A stretch of DNA of 64,000 bases from positions 41,192 to 105,191 of the forward strand of contig DATAUC010000027.1 in assembly GCA_036268485.1 (NCBI GenBank), written 5' to 3'. The position numbers were made by a program, and so were the translations under genes. Below, in pieces: positions 1 to 9,342 of this stretch. This stretch comes from Bog-473 sp036268485 (GTDB lineage: Bacteria; Actinomycetota; Acidimicrobiia; Acidimicrobiales; RAAP-2). The notes under the pieces were generated by a model. It saw nothing but the letters and a program-made list of their open reading frames with translations, did no database searches and was not told the origin of the DNA. Position 1 is the stretch's first letter. Each line of letters opens with the position of its first letter.

Positions 1-354
1 GGCGTGCCCCGGAGTGAACGCAAGGAACGGGCCATGGCTGCATTGGCCAAGGTGGGCCTGGCTGGCCGGGTCCAGCACCGGCCCGGTGAACTCTCCGGCG
101 GCCAGCAGCAGCGGGTGGCGGTGGCCCGAGCCCTGGTGACCGAGCCCGACCTCATTCTGGCCGACGAGCCGACCGGCAACCTCGACTCCGCTTCGGCCAG
201 CGATGTGCTGGGCCTTATGGATGAGTTGCACGAGGCTGGGCGCACCCTCGTCCTTATTACCCACGACGCCGAGGTTGCTTCGGCCTCCGGACGGGTAGTG
301 GCCATCCGCGACGGCCTCTTGACCGATGACCGCTTTCTCGAAAGCGTGCGATGA
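1..354 (+). CDS. ABC transporter ATP-binding protein, MacB/LolD type (3' part)
   Basis: This is the C-terminal part of an ATPase whose start lies before the window; the frame is open from base 1. It shows the ABC signature LSGGQQQRV, the Walker B/D-loop stretch LILADEPTGNLD and the switch-histidine segment LITHD. The TGNLD version of the D-loop is typical of the MacB/LolD/FtsE subfamily. It should hydrolyse ATP to drive the permease encoded next, whose ATG overlaps this stop (ATGA at 351-354), so the two are translationally coupled. The Walker A region is outside the window. The family is certain; the transported substrate cannot be read from the sequence. Confidence 0.95.
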   Translation, partial: GVPRSERKERAMAALAKVGLAGRVQHRPGELSGGQQQRVAVARALVTEPDLILADEPTGNLDSASASDVLGLMDELHEAGRTLVLITHDAEVASASGRVVAIRDGLLTDDRFLESVR

Positions 355-1595
355 GCTGGTTAGAGACACTGCGCACGGGGCTCAACGGGGTACGGACGCA
401 CCGGCTGCGTTCCTTCCTGACCGTCCTGGGCATCCTCATCGGCATTGCCGCTGTCATCCTCACCGTCGGGTTGGGCGAGGGCGCCCAGGCGCAGGTGACC
501 TCGGAGATCACGTCGTTGGGCACCAACATCCTGACCGTCTCGCCCGGCAGTTCCACCTCGTCGACCGGCATCCGCGGCGGGTTCGGCACGGCATCCACCC
601 TGACCACCGCCGACGCGGCAGCCCTCAGCTCGCACACGGTGGCCCCTGACATCAAGGCGGTGGCAGCCACGACGTCCTCCTCGGAGACCCTGATCGCCGG
701 CACCTCCAACTGGACCACCACTGTCGTCGGCACCACGCCGTCGTGGCTGACGGTGCGCGGCCGCACGCTGGCCCAGGGCCGCTTCCTCGATAACCAGGAC
801 GTCACCGACCACGAAGCCGTCACCGTCTTGGGTTCGGACACGGCCAGCGAACTTTTCAGTCGCGGCGACCCGGTGGGACAGACCGTCGATATCGACGGCG
901 TGCCCATGACGGTGGTGGGCGTGCTGGCCTCCACCGGAGCGTCCTCTTCATCGTCGACCACGGCCAACCAGGACGACCAGGCTCTGGTGCCCATGACAAC
1001 GGCGGCCGAGCGCATCTTCGGGGGCACCACGCGCGATTCGGTCAGCTCCATCATCATTCAGGCCAAGTCGGCCGATGACCTGACGGCGGCGTATCAAGAG
1101 GCCAACCAACTGTTGCTGGCCCTGCATCACGACACGTCGAGCACCGACGCCGACTTCACCATCACGTCGGAGCAATCGCTGCTCTCGACCGCCACCTCGG
1201 TGGACAAGACCTTGACCATCCTGCTTGGTGGCGTCGCCGGCATCTCCCTGCTGGTCGGCGGCATCGGCGTGATGAACATCATGTTGGTGTCGGTCACCGA
1301 GCGCATCCGTGAGATCGGCTTGCGCAAGGCCCTGGGCGCCACGCCCAGCCTGATCCGGCGCCAGTTCCTGGTGGAAGCCTCCGTCCTGGGCCTGATCGGT
1401 GGTGCGTTGGGTGCCCTGCTCGGCATCCTGGGCGCCATCTTCCTGCCCGGAGTGGTGGGCGACCCCATCAGCATCAGTCCCCCGGCCACCGGCCTGGCCC
1501 TCGTAGTGGCCCTGGCCATCGGCATCGCTTTCGGGGTGTATCCCGCCAGTCGGGCGGCGCATCTGGCGCCCATCGACGCGCTGAGGAGTGAGTAA
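351..1595 (+). CDS. MacB-type ABC transporter permease (MacB_PCD plus FtsX domains)
   Basis: The 414-residue permease has the MacB plan: a short cytoplasmic start, TM1 at about residues 21-40 (SFLTVLGILIGIAAVILTVG), a large extracytoplasmic domain to about 285, then three TM helices forming the FtsX domain. The stretch VTERIREIGLRKALGA after the second helix is a family hallmark. The protein probably forms a dimeric mechanotransmission exporter with the upstream ATPase and the membrane-fusion protein encoded at 2554-4377. MacB in Gram-negatives works with an outer-membrane channel. Actinobacteria lack TolC, so the partner is unclear here. Confidence 0.95.
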   Translation: MSWLETLRTGLNGVRTHRLRSFLTVLGILIGIAAVILTVGLGEGAQAQVTSEITSLGTNILTVSPGSSTSSTGIRGGFGTASTLTTADAAALSSHTVAPDIKAVAATTSSSETLIAGTSNWTTTVVGTTPSWLTVRGRTLAQGRFLDNQDVTDHEAVTVLGSDTASELFSRGDPVGQTVDIDGVPMTVVGVLASTGASSSSSTTANQDDQALVPMTTAAERIFGGTTRDSVSSIIIQAKSADDLTAAYQEANQLLLALHHDTSSTDADFTITSEQSLLSTATSVDKTLTILLGGVAGISLLVGGIGVMNIMLVSVTERIREIGLRKALGATPSLIRRQFLVEASVLGLIGGALGALLGILGAIFLPGVVGDPISISPPATGLALVVALAIGIAFGVYPASRAAHLAPIDALRSE

Positions 1596-1631
1596 TCAAT
1601 GATCGCCACAACAGAGGAGACAACGAACACC

Positions 1632-2561
1632 ATGACACGATCGACACGCAGGATGAGCGGGCTGTTGGGGGCCGGTGTGCTCAGTGTGATGTTGGTGGCC
1701 GCCGTGACATCCGGATCGGCCGAGGCGGCAACGCCCGCCCGCGGTGGCGTGGCCAGTGGCCAGGTCGCCTCCCTGGCCGGCACCAGCATGGAAGTGCAGG
1801 ACCCAACGTCGGGACAGACGACAGTCGATTGGACCGGCACCACGACGTTCTCGCAGACCGTCACCGAGGCGGTCAGCGCCCTAACCGCCGGTGAATGCGT
1901 CACGGTGATCGGCACCCCGGCCAAGAAGTCCAAGACCACGTTGGCCGCTCGCTCCATCACGGTGAGCGCAGCCTCCTCGACTGGTGCCTGCACGACCGGC
2001 GCCGCCGGCGCCGCCGGTGCGGGTGGATTTCCCGGGGGCGGAGCCGCTGGTCGTTTCGGTGGTGGCGCCGGCGGTGGCACGCCTCCTGCGGGTGGCTTCG
2101 GTGGTGGTGGCGCCGCGGGCACTCGCACGGGCGCCGGTGCCGGTGGGGCCGGACGGGGCACCTTCAAGTCGGGCAGTTTCGGGTTCGCCACCGGCAAGGT
2201 GACGGCGGTCAGCGGCTCCAAGGTGTCGGTGAGCGGCATTGTGGCCAGCGGCTTCACACCGCCGACCAAGGCCAACGCGAAGAAGAAGACCAAGGTCAAG
2301 GCGCCGAAAACGCAGAAGCTCAAGATCACGACCTCGAAGACGACCACGGTGTCAGAGACGAAGGCGGCCGCATCGACGGCCTTGGTCGTCGGTGACTGCG
2401 TGTCGGCTTTCGGTCCGCAGAGCACGACCGGGGCCGTGACGGCCACCACCGTGCGCATTACGTCGACGGGCCAGAAAACCTGCACCACCGGATTCGGCGG
2501 TCGGGGCTTTGGCGGGGGCGGTGGCTTCGGTGGCGGTGCCCCAGGCGGTACCGGTGCCTGA
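1632..2561 (+). CDS. secreted Gly-rich protein with two DUF5666-like segments
   Basis: The product has a signal peptide (positively charged MTRSTRRMSG start, hydrophobic core, SGSAEAA cleavage region). Two similar beta-type segments follow, each opening with G-V/K-V-(A/T)-(S/A)-(L/V)-(A/S)-G. They resemble DUF5666 repeats, and each contains a (T/V)xGxCV motif. They are separated and followed by Gly/Ala/Phe-rich low complexity; the C-terminus ends in GFGGRGFGGGGGFGGG. ATG 1632 puts the signal peptide at the N-terminus, with GAGGAG 13 nt upstream. An in-frame ATG at 1599 also has GAGGAG upstream and would add 11 residues. It lies between the ABC permease and the membrane-fusion protein, so it may be a secreted component or cargo of that exporter (inference). 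Confidence 0.75.
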   Translation: MTRSTRRMSGLLGAGVLSVMLVAAVTSGSAEAATPARGGVASGQVASLAGTSMEVQDPTSGQTTVDWTGTTTFSQTVTEAVSALTAGECVTVIGTPAKKSKTTLAARSITVSAASSTGACTTGAAGAAGAGGFPGGGAAGRFGGGAGGGTPPAGGFGGGGAAGTRTGAGAGGAGRGTFKSGSFGFATGKVTAVSGSKVSVSGIVASGFTPPTKANAKKKTKVKAPKTQKLKITTSKTTTVSETKAAASTALVVGDCVSAFGPQSTTGAVTATTVRITSTGQKTCTTGFGGRGFGGGGGFGGGAPGGTGA

Positions 2562-4377
2562 TTCGCTGCCCCCGGTCGGCTCGAGCCGATCCCGACGTCG
2601 CCTGGGCATCGGTGCGGCCGTTGTCGTGCTGGTCCTGGTGGCCGGAGGGGCCACGGCGTGGGCCGTGGCGGGCTCGGGCAATTCGGGCTATCGCATGGCC
2701 AAGGTCGTGCGGGCCTCAGTCGGTGAGGATCTCAATGTGGTGGGCTCGGTCGAGCCGGTGCACAACGCCGCAGTTGCCTTCCAGGTCAGCGGCCAGGTGA
2801 CCGCCGTGAACGTTGCGGTGGGCGCCACGGTCACCGCTGGCCAGACTCTGGCCACCATCGACACGACAGCGCTCAGTGAGAGTGTCTCGTCGGCGCAGTC
2901 AACCGTGTCGTCGGACGAGGCCAAGCTGAGCGAGGACGAGAGCGGTGAGACATCACACGCCACGAGTGGGACCGGTTCGACCGGAGCGACGACAACCACC
3001 ACCACGCCCAGCCGTAGCGATGGGAGCGGCTCCGGTGCCGGGTCCGATTCCAGTGCAACCTCGGCCATCACGGGCGCCCAGGCGGCGCTGGTGGCGGATC
3101 AAGCGGCAGCATCGACCGATGGTCAGACCGAGGCCGCCGATCTGACCCAGGCAGAATCAGTCTGCGCCACCTCCGGCACTACTGCTGGTACGGGAACAAC
3201 GGGCGGCAAAGGTTCGGCTGGTGGCACAGGCGGAAGCACCGGTGGCGACACTCCCCCGGCCGGAGGTGCCGGGTCGGGCGGGCCTGCGGGTACCTCAAGC
3301 ACCACGACGTCACAGAGCACGACAACCACGACCACCACGGCACCGTCGACTTCTGACTCGGCCACCTCAGCGGCGGTCGCATGCGTGACCGCCTTGCAAC
3401 AGGCGCAGACCGACGAGCAACAGGTGCAGACCGATCAGCAGCTTGTGAGCAAGGATGAGACGACGCTGGCCAAGGCGCTGACGACCGCCTCATCCTCGAC
3501 CTCGACCTCGAGCGGGGGTCAGGCCACGACAGCCGCCGCCGGATCTGGGACTTCGACCGGTTCGGGCACCACGCAGAAGAGCGCAGTGACCAGCGCGACG
3601 GCGACGAGTAGTGCCGAGCAGATTGACTCGGACGAAGCGGCCATCGACATGGCCGAAGCAACGCTCATCAACGCGCAACAGTCACTGAGCGCGGCACAGC
3701 TGACCAGCCCATTGGCCGGCACCGTGGCCTCGGTCGGCCTCACTGTCGGCGACACCGTGAGTGCGAACTCGTCAACCGAGACGATCGAAATCATCAGCAC
3801 CAGCAGCTACGAGGTGACCGGCACCCTGACGAGCACCCAGGTAACCGCGGTCAAGGTGGGCTATCCGGCCACCGTCTCCGTCGATGGCGGCGCCGGGCAC
3901 GTGGCCGGAACCGTCTCGCAGGTGGGCCCGGTGCAGGCGAGTACCACCGGGTACTCATACCCGGTGGTGGTGGCACTACCGGCTGCGGCGAAGGGGATGT
4001 TCTCCGGGTCGACGGCGGCCGTCTCCATCCGAACGGGCGGCGTGAGCAATGTGGCCGCACTGCCCACGTCGGCGATATTGACGGGCACCGCCCGTTCGTA
4101 CGTGCTGGTGCTCTCCGCTTCGGGCGCGCTCACTGAAAAGAAGGTCAAGACCGGCCTGGTCGGTGACGTCTACACCCAGGTTCTCTCCGGCGTGAAGGTG
4201 GGTCAGTCGGTGGTGCTGGCGAACCTGTCGGAGGCCGTACCGTCGTCGAACACGGCCACAGTGGGCGGGTTCGGCGGTGGTGCCGGTGGCTTCGGCGGCG
4301 GCGCCGGTGGCTTCGGTGGAGCCGGAGGAGGTCAGTTCAGCCGGACCGCCGTCGGTGGAGGGTTTCGCGCCGGCTGA
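2554..4377 (+). CDS. HlyD/MacA-like membrane-fusion (periplasmic adaptor) protein
   Basis: The protein has an N-terminal TM anchor (GIGAAVVVLVLVAGGATAWAVA) followed by a biotinyl-lipoyl-like half-motif (FQVSGQVTAVNVAVGATVTAGQTLATID). A long helical hairpin region is broken up by Ser/Thr/Gly-rich low complexity. The second lipoyl half (LTSPLAGTVASVGLTVGDTVS), a beta-barrel domain and a final Gly-Phe tail complete it. This is the order of MacA/HlyD adaptors, enlarged by the low-complexity inserts. GTG 2554 overlaps the previous stop and is preferred. A TTG at 2509 would add 15 residues that merely mirror the upstream gene. It is the likely partner of the MacB-type permease. Confidence 0.85.
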   Translation: MPDSLPPVGSSRSRRRLGIGAAVVVLVLVAGGATAWAVAGSGNSGYRMAKVVRASVGEDLNVVGSVEPVHNAAVAFQVSGQVTAVNVAVGATVTAGQTLATIDTTALSESVSSAQSTVSSDEAKLSEDESGETSHATSGTGSTGATTTTTTPSRSDGSGSGAGSDSSATSAITGAQAALVADQAAASTDGQTEAADLTQAESVCATSGTTAGTGTTGGKGSAGGTGGSTGGDTPPAGGAGSGGPAGTSSTTTSQSTTTTTTTAPSTSDSATSAAVACVTALQQAQTDEQQVQTDQQLVSKDETTLAKALTTASSSTSTSSGGQATTAAAGSGTSTGSGTTQKSAVTSATATSSAEQIDSDEAAIDMAEATLINAQQSLSAAQLTSPLAGTVASVGLTVGDTVSANSSTETIEIISTSSYEVTGTLTSTQVTAVKVGYPATVSVDGGAGHVAGTVSQVGPVQASTTGYSYPVVVALPAAAKGMFSGSTAAVSIRTGGVSNVAALPTSAILTGTARSYVLVLSASGALTEKKVKTGLVGDVYTQVLSGVKVGQSVVLANLSEAVPSSNTATVGGFGGGAGGFGGGAGGFGGAGGGQFSRTAVGGGFRAG

Positions 4378-4727
4378 GTGACCGGCTGACGAGGTTCTGC
4401 GCTGGGTGCCAGGCCATGTTGGCCGGGCCCAACGGTGGCGGGCGCAGGGTGTTGGGAGTGCAGTTTTCCCCCAACCAAAGGAGCACCGCCATGTCCACCA
4501 AATCAGCCGTCAGTCCATCGCCATTGCGTTGGAGCGTTGCTCCGGGGAGCTTGATGAGAGCCATCACTCTGGGTGCCACACCACGGGTGTACGCCTGCTA
4601 CGCCACCGGGGAGCGTCACGCCCCTGTGCAGCACAGCCCAGTGCGCCAGAGAGCGGCGCGTCCACCGCAGCCTCGCTGGTACCGTTCGCCCCACGCAGGG
4701 TGTCAGAGCAGGGGGCGAGGTGAGCAG
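4378..4727 (+). other. 350-nt gap: probable structured leader of the oxygenase-Fae operon
   Basis: No convincing gene lies here. A stem GTTGGG (4451-4456) / CCCAAC (4470-4475) is followed by a perfect Shine-Dalgarno AAAGGAG (4477-4483) and ATG at 4491. That ATG is in frame with the oxygenase and would add 79 residues, but they are Arg/Pro/Ser-rich with poorer G/C preference at third positions, so the stretch looks non-coding. Short inverted repeats continue downstream: GGAGC-GTT-GCTCC at 4531-4543 and TGTGC-A-GCACA at 4625-4635. I recognise no known riboswitch class. Confidence 0.45.
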
Positions 4728-5564
4728 ATGAAGACGGAGACGGATCTGGCGACCTTGGTGGACCTGGCGCGCTACCCGGTGCTCGAACCGGACTCCCCCA
4801 CCTGGCACGCGGTGGTTGAGAAGGCACGGGCACAGATGCGCCAGCGCGGGGCGGCTGAGATACCGGGCTTCATCACCAGTGCCGGCGTGGACGAACTGGT
4901 GCGTGACGCCGATACCTTGGCCGAACGGGCCCATCACTCGAGTGGCCAGGGCACGGCCTACTTGGAGTTCCCCGACTTCTCCTTGCCGGCCGATCATCCG
5001 CGGCTGCAGTTCGCTGACTATGCGGTGCGGGCGGTGGCCTATGACGTCACGCCCCGCACGTCGCCCCTGCGCCGGCTGTACGAGTGGGATCCGATGAAGG
5101 ACCTCATTGAGGCGATCCTCGAGCGCGGCCCGATCTACCGCTACGCCGACCCCTTCGGCGCCCTCAACCTGGCCGTAATGGGCCAGGGCGATCAGCTGCA
5201 GTGGCACTTCGACCAGACGGACTTCGTGGTGTCGCTGGCCATTCAGTCGGCCGAGGTGGGCGGTGACTTCGAGGTGGCGCCCCGGATTCGGCAGGCCGAC
5301 GACGAACGCTACGACGACGTGGCAGCCGTGTTGGCCGGTGACCGCACCAAGGTGGAGACGCTGCCCATGACGCCGGGGACGCTGCTGGTCTTCGAGGGAC
5401 GCCACTCGCTGCACCGGGTCAGCCCGATCGGCGGCTCGCGTTGGCGTCACGTGGGGTTGCTGGCCTACGACACCAAGCCGGGGACGCTGGGCAGCGACCT
5501 CCTGCGGGGCGATCGCTACGGGCGGACCGAGCCCTACGCCGAGCCGCCGCCCACCTGGCCGTGA
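4728..5564 (+). CDS. HalD/BesD/ArpA-like 2-oxoglutarate Fe(II) oxygenase, hydroxylase type
   Basis: The 278-residue protein has a non-haem Fe(II)/2OG oxygenase core: WHFD (His160, Asp162) followed by a hydrophobic strand, and a distal GRHSLHRVSPI (candidate ligand His226 or His229, with 2OG-binding Arg nearby). Such proteins are often annotated as HalD/BesD-family halogenases. True halogenases replace the Asp of HxD by Gly or Ala; here Asp is present, so hydroxylation or oxidative demethylation is expected. ATG 4728 follows GAGGTGAG. The stop overlaps the GTG of the Fae-like gene (GTGA), so the two are coupled. The substrate is unknown. Confidence 0.8.
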   Translation: MKTETDLATLVDLARYPVLEPDSPTWHAVVEKARAQMRQRGAAEIPGFITSAGVDELVRDADTLAERAHHSSGQGTAYLEFPDFSLPADHPRLQFADYAVRAVAYDVTPRTSPLRRLYEWDPMKDLIEAILERGPIYRYADPFGALNLAVMGQGDQLQWHFDQTDFVVSLAIQSAEVGGDFEVAPRIRQADDERYDDVAAVLAGDRTKVETLPMTPGTLLVFEGRHSLHRVSPIGGSRWRHVGLLAYDTKPGTLGSDLLRGDRYGRTEPYAEPPPTWP

Positions 5565-6091
5565 CGGAGTTCACCGCCTCCCAGTTCGGTGAATCGTTCA
5601 TCGGGGACGGCGCCGATGCCGCCCACATCAACACGGTGCTGGGCGGAGCCGGCGGCCCGGTTGAGACGGCCTGGGTGACCGCGCTGGCGACACCCAGCGC
5701 CGGCCATGCCGCCTTCGTGGCGGTGGTGGCCCCGGGCGTGGCGGTGCGGCCCCACACGCTCTTCGTGAACAAGGCGGCCATTGCGGGCGATCTCCACGGG
5801 CGCTTGACCTGGGGCGCGGCGCAGGCCGGTGTGGCCGGCGGCGTCCTCGATGCGGTGGCCGCGGCTGTCATTGACGAACGAACGGCGGCGGAGGGGCTGC
5901 TCATCGTGGCCGTCTGGGTCAATCCGGCCGCCACCAACGAGGAAGCGGTGTATGCCAACAACAGAACGGCCACGTTCGAGGCCCTGCGAGCCGGCCGCGA
6001 CGGCCGCCCGACGCTGCCGGACGCGCTGGCCGGCCGCCACGCGCCGCACAACGGGTTCTTCGCGGGCCCGGCGGGCCACCCGGTACGGTAG
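5561..6091 (+). CDS. formaldehyde-activating enzyme (Fae)-like protein
   Basis: The 176-residue product aligns through its whole length with Fae, which condenses formaldehyde with tetrahydromethanopterin in methylotrophs and archaea. Visible matches are GDGADAAHI (family GDGNEVAHI), a GGPVETAW stretch, a VAPGV.VRPHTLFVNKA stretch and a WGAAQAGVA stretch. The family's catalytic His is His22. The Asp of family HID is Asn here, and the conserved Tyr of the NYEAT motif is changed, so it may be a divergent paralogue. The GTG start overlaps the oxygenase stop by 4 nt. No tetrahydromethanopterin gene is in the window. Confidence 0.8.
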   Translation: MTEFTASQFGESFIGDGADAAHINTVLGGAGGPVETAWVTALATPSAGHAAFVAVVAPGVAVRPHTLFVNKAAIAGDLHGRLTWGAAQAGVAGGVLDAVAAAVIDERTAAEGLLIVAVWVNPAATNEEAVYANNRTATFEALRAGRDGRPTLPDALAGRHAPHNGFFAGPAGHPVR

Positions 6092-6098
6092 GCACCGC

Positions 6099-6551
6099 AT
6101 GGCTCCCGGGGACGTTCGGTTGGATCAGGTCAACATCGTGGCCACCGACGTGGCGACCAGCCGCCGGTTCTACGGGCACTTGGGTCTCACCTTCACACCC
6201 GGACCCGAGGACGAGTGGGGCGATCGGCACATCTCGGCTCACCCTGGTCCCGCTGAGGCCTCGGGTACTGCGCTGGATGTCGACCTCGACAGCGCTTCCT
6301 TCGCCACGCAATGGAACGCCGGATGGCACGGCGGCGGAGGCGTGGTGCTGGGCTTCAAGGTGTCGAGCCGTGAGGCCGTCGACGCTTTGGTGGCCGAACT
6401 GGCCACCGACGGTGCGGCCGTGCAGCAGGAACCCTGGGACGCCTTCTGGGGCGCCCGTTACGCCGTGGTCAGTGACCCCGACGGTAACGCAGTAGGCATC
6501 ATGAGCCCGGTCGATCCGGCCATGCGGAGCGAAGCACCGGAGCGACCATGA
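6099..6551 (+). CDS. VOC (glyoxalase/bleomycin-resistance) family protein
   Basis: The 150-residue protein has the single-chain VOC pattern: RLDQVNIVATDVATSRRFYGHLGL at the start, and a C-terminal AVVSDPDGNAVGIMSP in which DPDGN is the usual last-strand motif. VOC proteins bind a metal and act on small electrophiles such as methylglyoxal thioadducts, or serve as dioxygenases or binding proteins. The exact reaction cannot be assigned. It starts 7 nt after the Fae-like stop, and its TGA overlaps the ATG of ppa, so it belongs to the same transcription unit. A role in aldehyde handling is plausible but inferred only from context. Confidence 0.85.
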   Translation: MAPGDVRLDQVNIVATDVATSRRFYGHLGLTFTPGPEDEWGDRHISAHPGPAEASGTALDVDLDSASFATQWNAGWHGGGGVVLGFKVSSREAVDALVAELATDGAAVQQEPWDAFWGARYAVVSDPDGNAVGIMSPVDPAMRSEAPERP

Positions 6552-7057
6552 GCGAACCCGACCTGGCCATCGACATCGTCATTGAGATTCCCACCGGGAG
6601 CCGCAATAAGTACGAGTACGACCACGAGAAGCACGTGATCCGGCTGGACCGTCGCCTCTTCACGGCCACCACCTATCCGGCCGACTACGGCTTCGTGCCC
6701 GACACCTTGTCCAAGGACGGCGATCCCCTCGATGCCCTGTGCCTGGTGGCCGACCCCACCTTCCCGGGCTGCGTGGTGCGGGCCCGCATCCTCGGCGTTT
6801 TCTTCATGCGCGACGAAGCCGGCCTGGACGCCAAGTTGTTGACCGTGCTCGAGCACGACCCGCAGTGGGACGCCGCCCATGACATCGGCGATCTCCCGCC
6901 GCACCTGCTGGCGGAGATCGAGCATTTCTTCAGCATCTACAAGGATCTCGAACCCGAGAAGTCCACCGAAGTGATGGGCTTTGAGGACCGGGCGGCGGCC
7001 ATCGTCGAGTTGGAAGCGTGCCGGGAAGCCTTCCGGGCGCACGCCGGGGAACAGTGA
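6548..7057 (+). CDS. ppa: inorganic pyrophosphatase (family I)
   Basis: The 169-residue cytoplasmic enzyme hydrolyses pyrophosphate to phosphate and pulls biosynthetic reactions forward. It carries the family signature D-x-D-P-x-D as DGDPLD (Asp57, Asp59, Asp62), the early IEIPTGSRNKYEYD stretch and the YPADYGF segment that contribute to the Mg-PPi site. The length is normal for bacterial family I. Its ATG overlaps the stop of the VOC gene (ATGA, 6548-6551). Confidence 0.97.
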   Translation: MSEPDLAIDIVIEIPTGSRNKYEYDHEKHVIRLDRRLFTATTYPADYGFVPDTLSKDGDPLDALCLVADPTFPGCVVRARILGVFFMRDEAGLDAKLLTVLEHDPQWDAAHDIGDLPPHLLAEIEHFFSIYKDLEPEKSTEVMGFEDRAAAIVELEACREAFRAHAGEQ

Positions 7058-7074
7058 CGAAAGAGGGGGCGGCC

Positions 7075-7557
7075 ATGCCACATCCGCGTGAGGAAGTACA
7101 AGAGACAGTCGACCGGTATCACGAGCTGCGGGACCGCATCGATGCGGGGCTCGAGGCTGACGCCTTCGGTGCGTTGGCTGACTTCTACACCGAGGACGCC
7201 GTCTATATCGACGGTGCCTGGGGCCGGCTGGAGGGCAGGGAGACCATCGCCAACTGGCTGGTCGATTCCATGGCCGGCATGGAGGACTGGAAGTTCCCGG
7301 TCGAATTCACCGCCATTGAGGGCAACGACGTGGTGGTCAAGTGGACCCAGATCATGCCCCGCCTCCGTCCCGACGGCACGCCCTACCGGCAGTCGGGTTA
7401 CTCACGCCTCATCTACGCCGGGGGCGGCAAGTTCTCCTATGAAGAGGACACGTACAACATGGCCCACGTTCTTGAGGACATCGAGGCCAGCGGATGGCAG
7501 CCCACGGGTCCGATGAACTACCCGCCGGCCCACCCCGACCGCAACTTCGACCAGTAG
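7075..7557 (+). CDS. NTF2-like / SnoaL-fold protein
   Basis: The 160-residue protein has the cone-shaped NTF2-like fold pattern: an N-terminal helix, FGALADFYTEDAVYID, GRETIANWL, then beta strands ending in FSYEEDTYNMAHVLEDIEASGWQ. Family members are small hydrolases, cyclases or isomerases or binding proteins, so no substrate is given. ATG 7075 is preceded by AGAGGGGGC; an upstream in-frame start at 7018 inside ppa is unlikely. It closes the operon-like run and faces htrA across 16 nt. Confidence 0.8.
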   Translation: MPHPREEVQETVDRYHELRDRIDAGLEADAFGALADFYTEDAVYIDGAWGRLEGRETIANWLVDSMAGMEDWKFPVEFTAIEGNDVVVKWTQIMPRLRPDGTPYRQSGYSRLIYAGGGKFSYEEDTYNMAHVLEDIEASGWQPTGPMNYPPAHPDRNFDQ

Positions 7558-7573
7558 GGCGATCGGCGAGCGC

Positions 7574-9172
<1,599 letters not shown>

Positions 9173-9342
9173 CGAGAATCCTCCTGAAGGGACAATGTCC
9201 GCCCAACAGCGCCCTTGGCGACAGCCAATGGCCTCCGCCGCGGACGCCGGCCCATGTTACGGGATGCGGCCCAGCGGCGGTCCTCACCGCAAATCACGCT
9301 TTGGCGGTCGGGGTGGCAAGAGCGCGGTAGCGTGTCCGCCGC

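Noticed and set aside
4728..5564. Radical halogenase (as the HalD/BesD name would suggest)
   Set aside because: The iron site is HxD (His160, Asp162). Halogenases of this group need Gly or Ala in the Asp place to make room for chloride.
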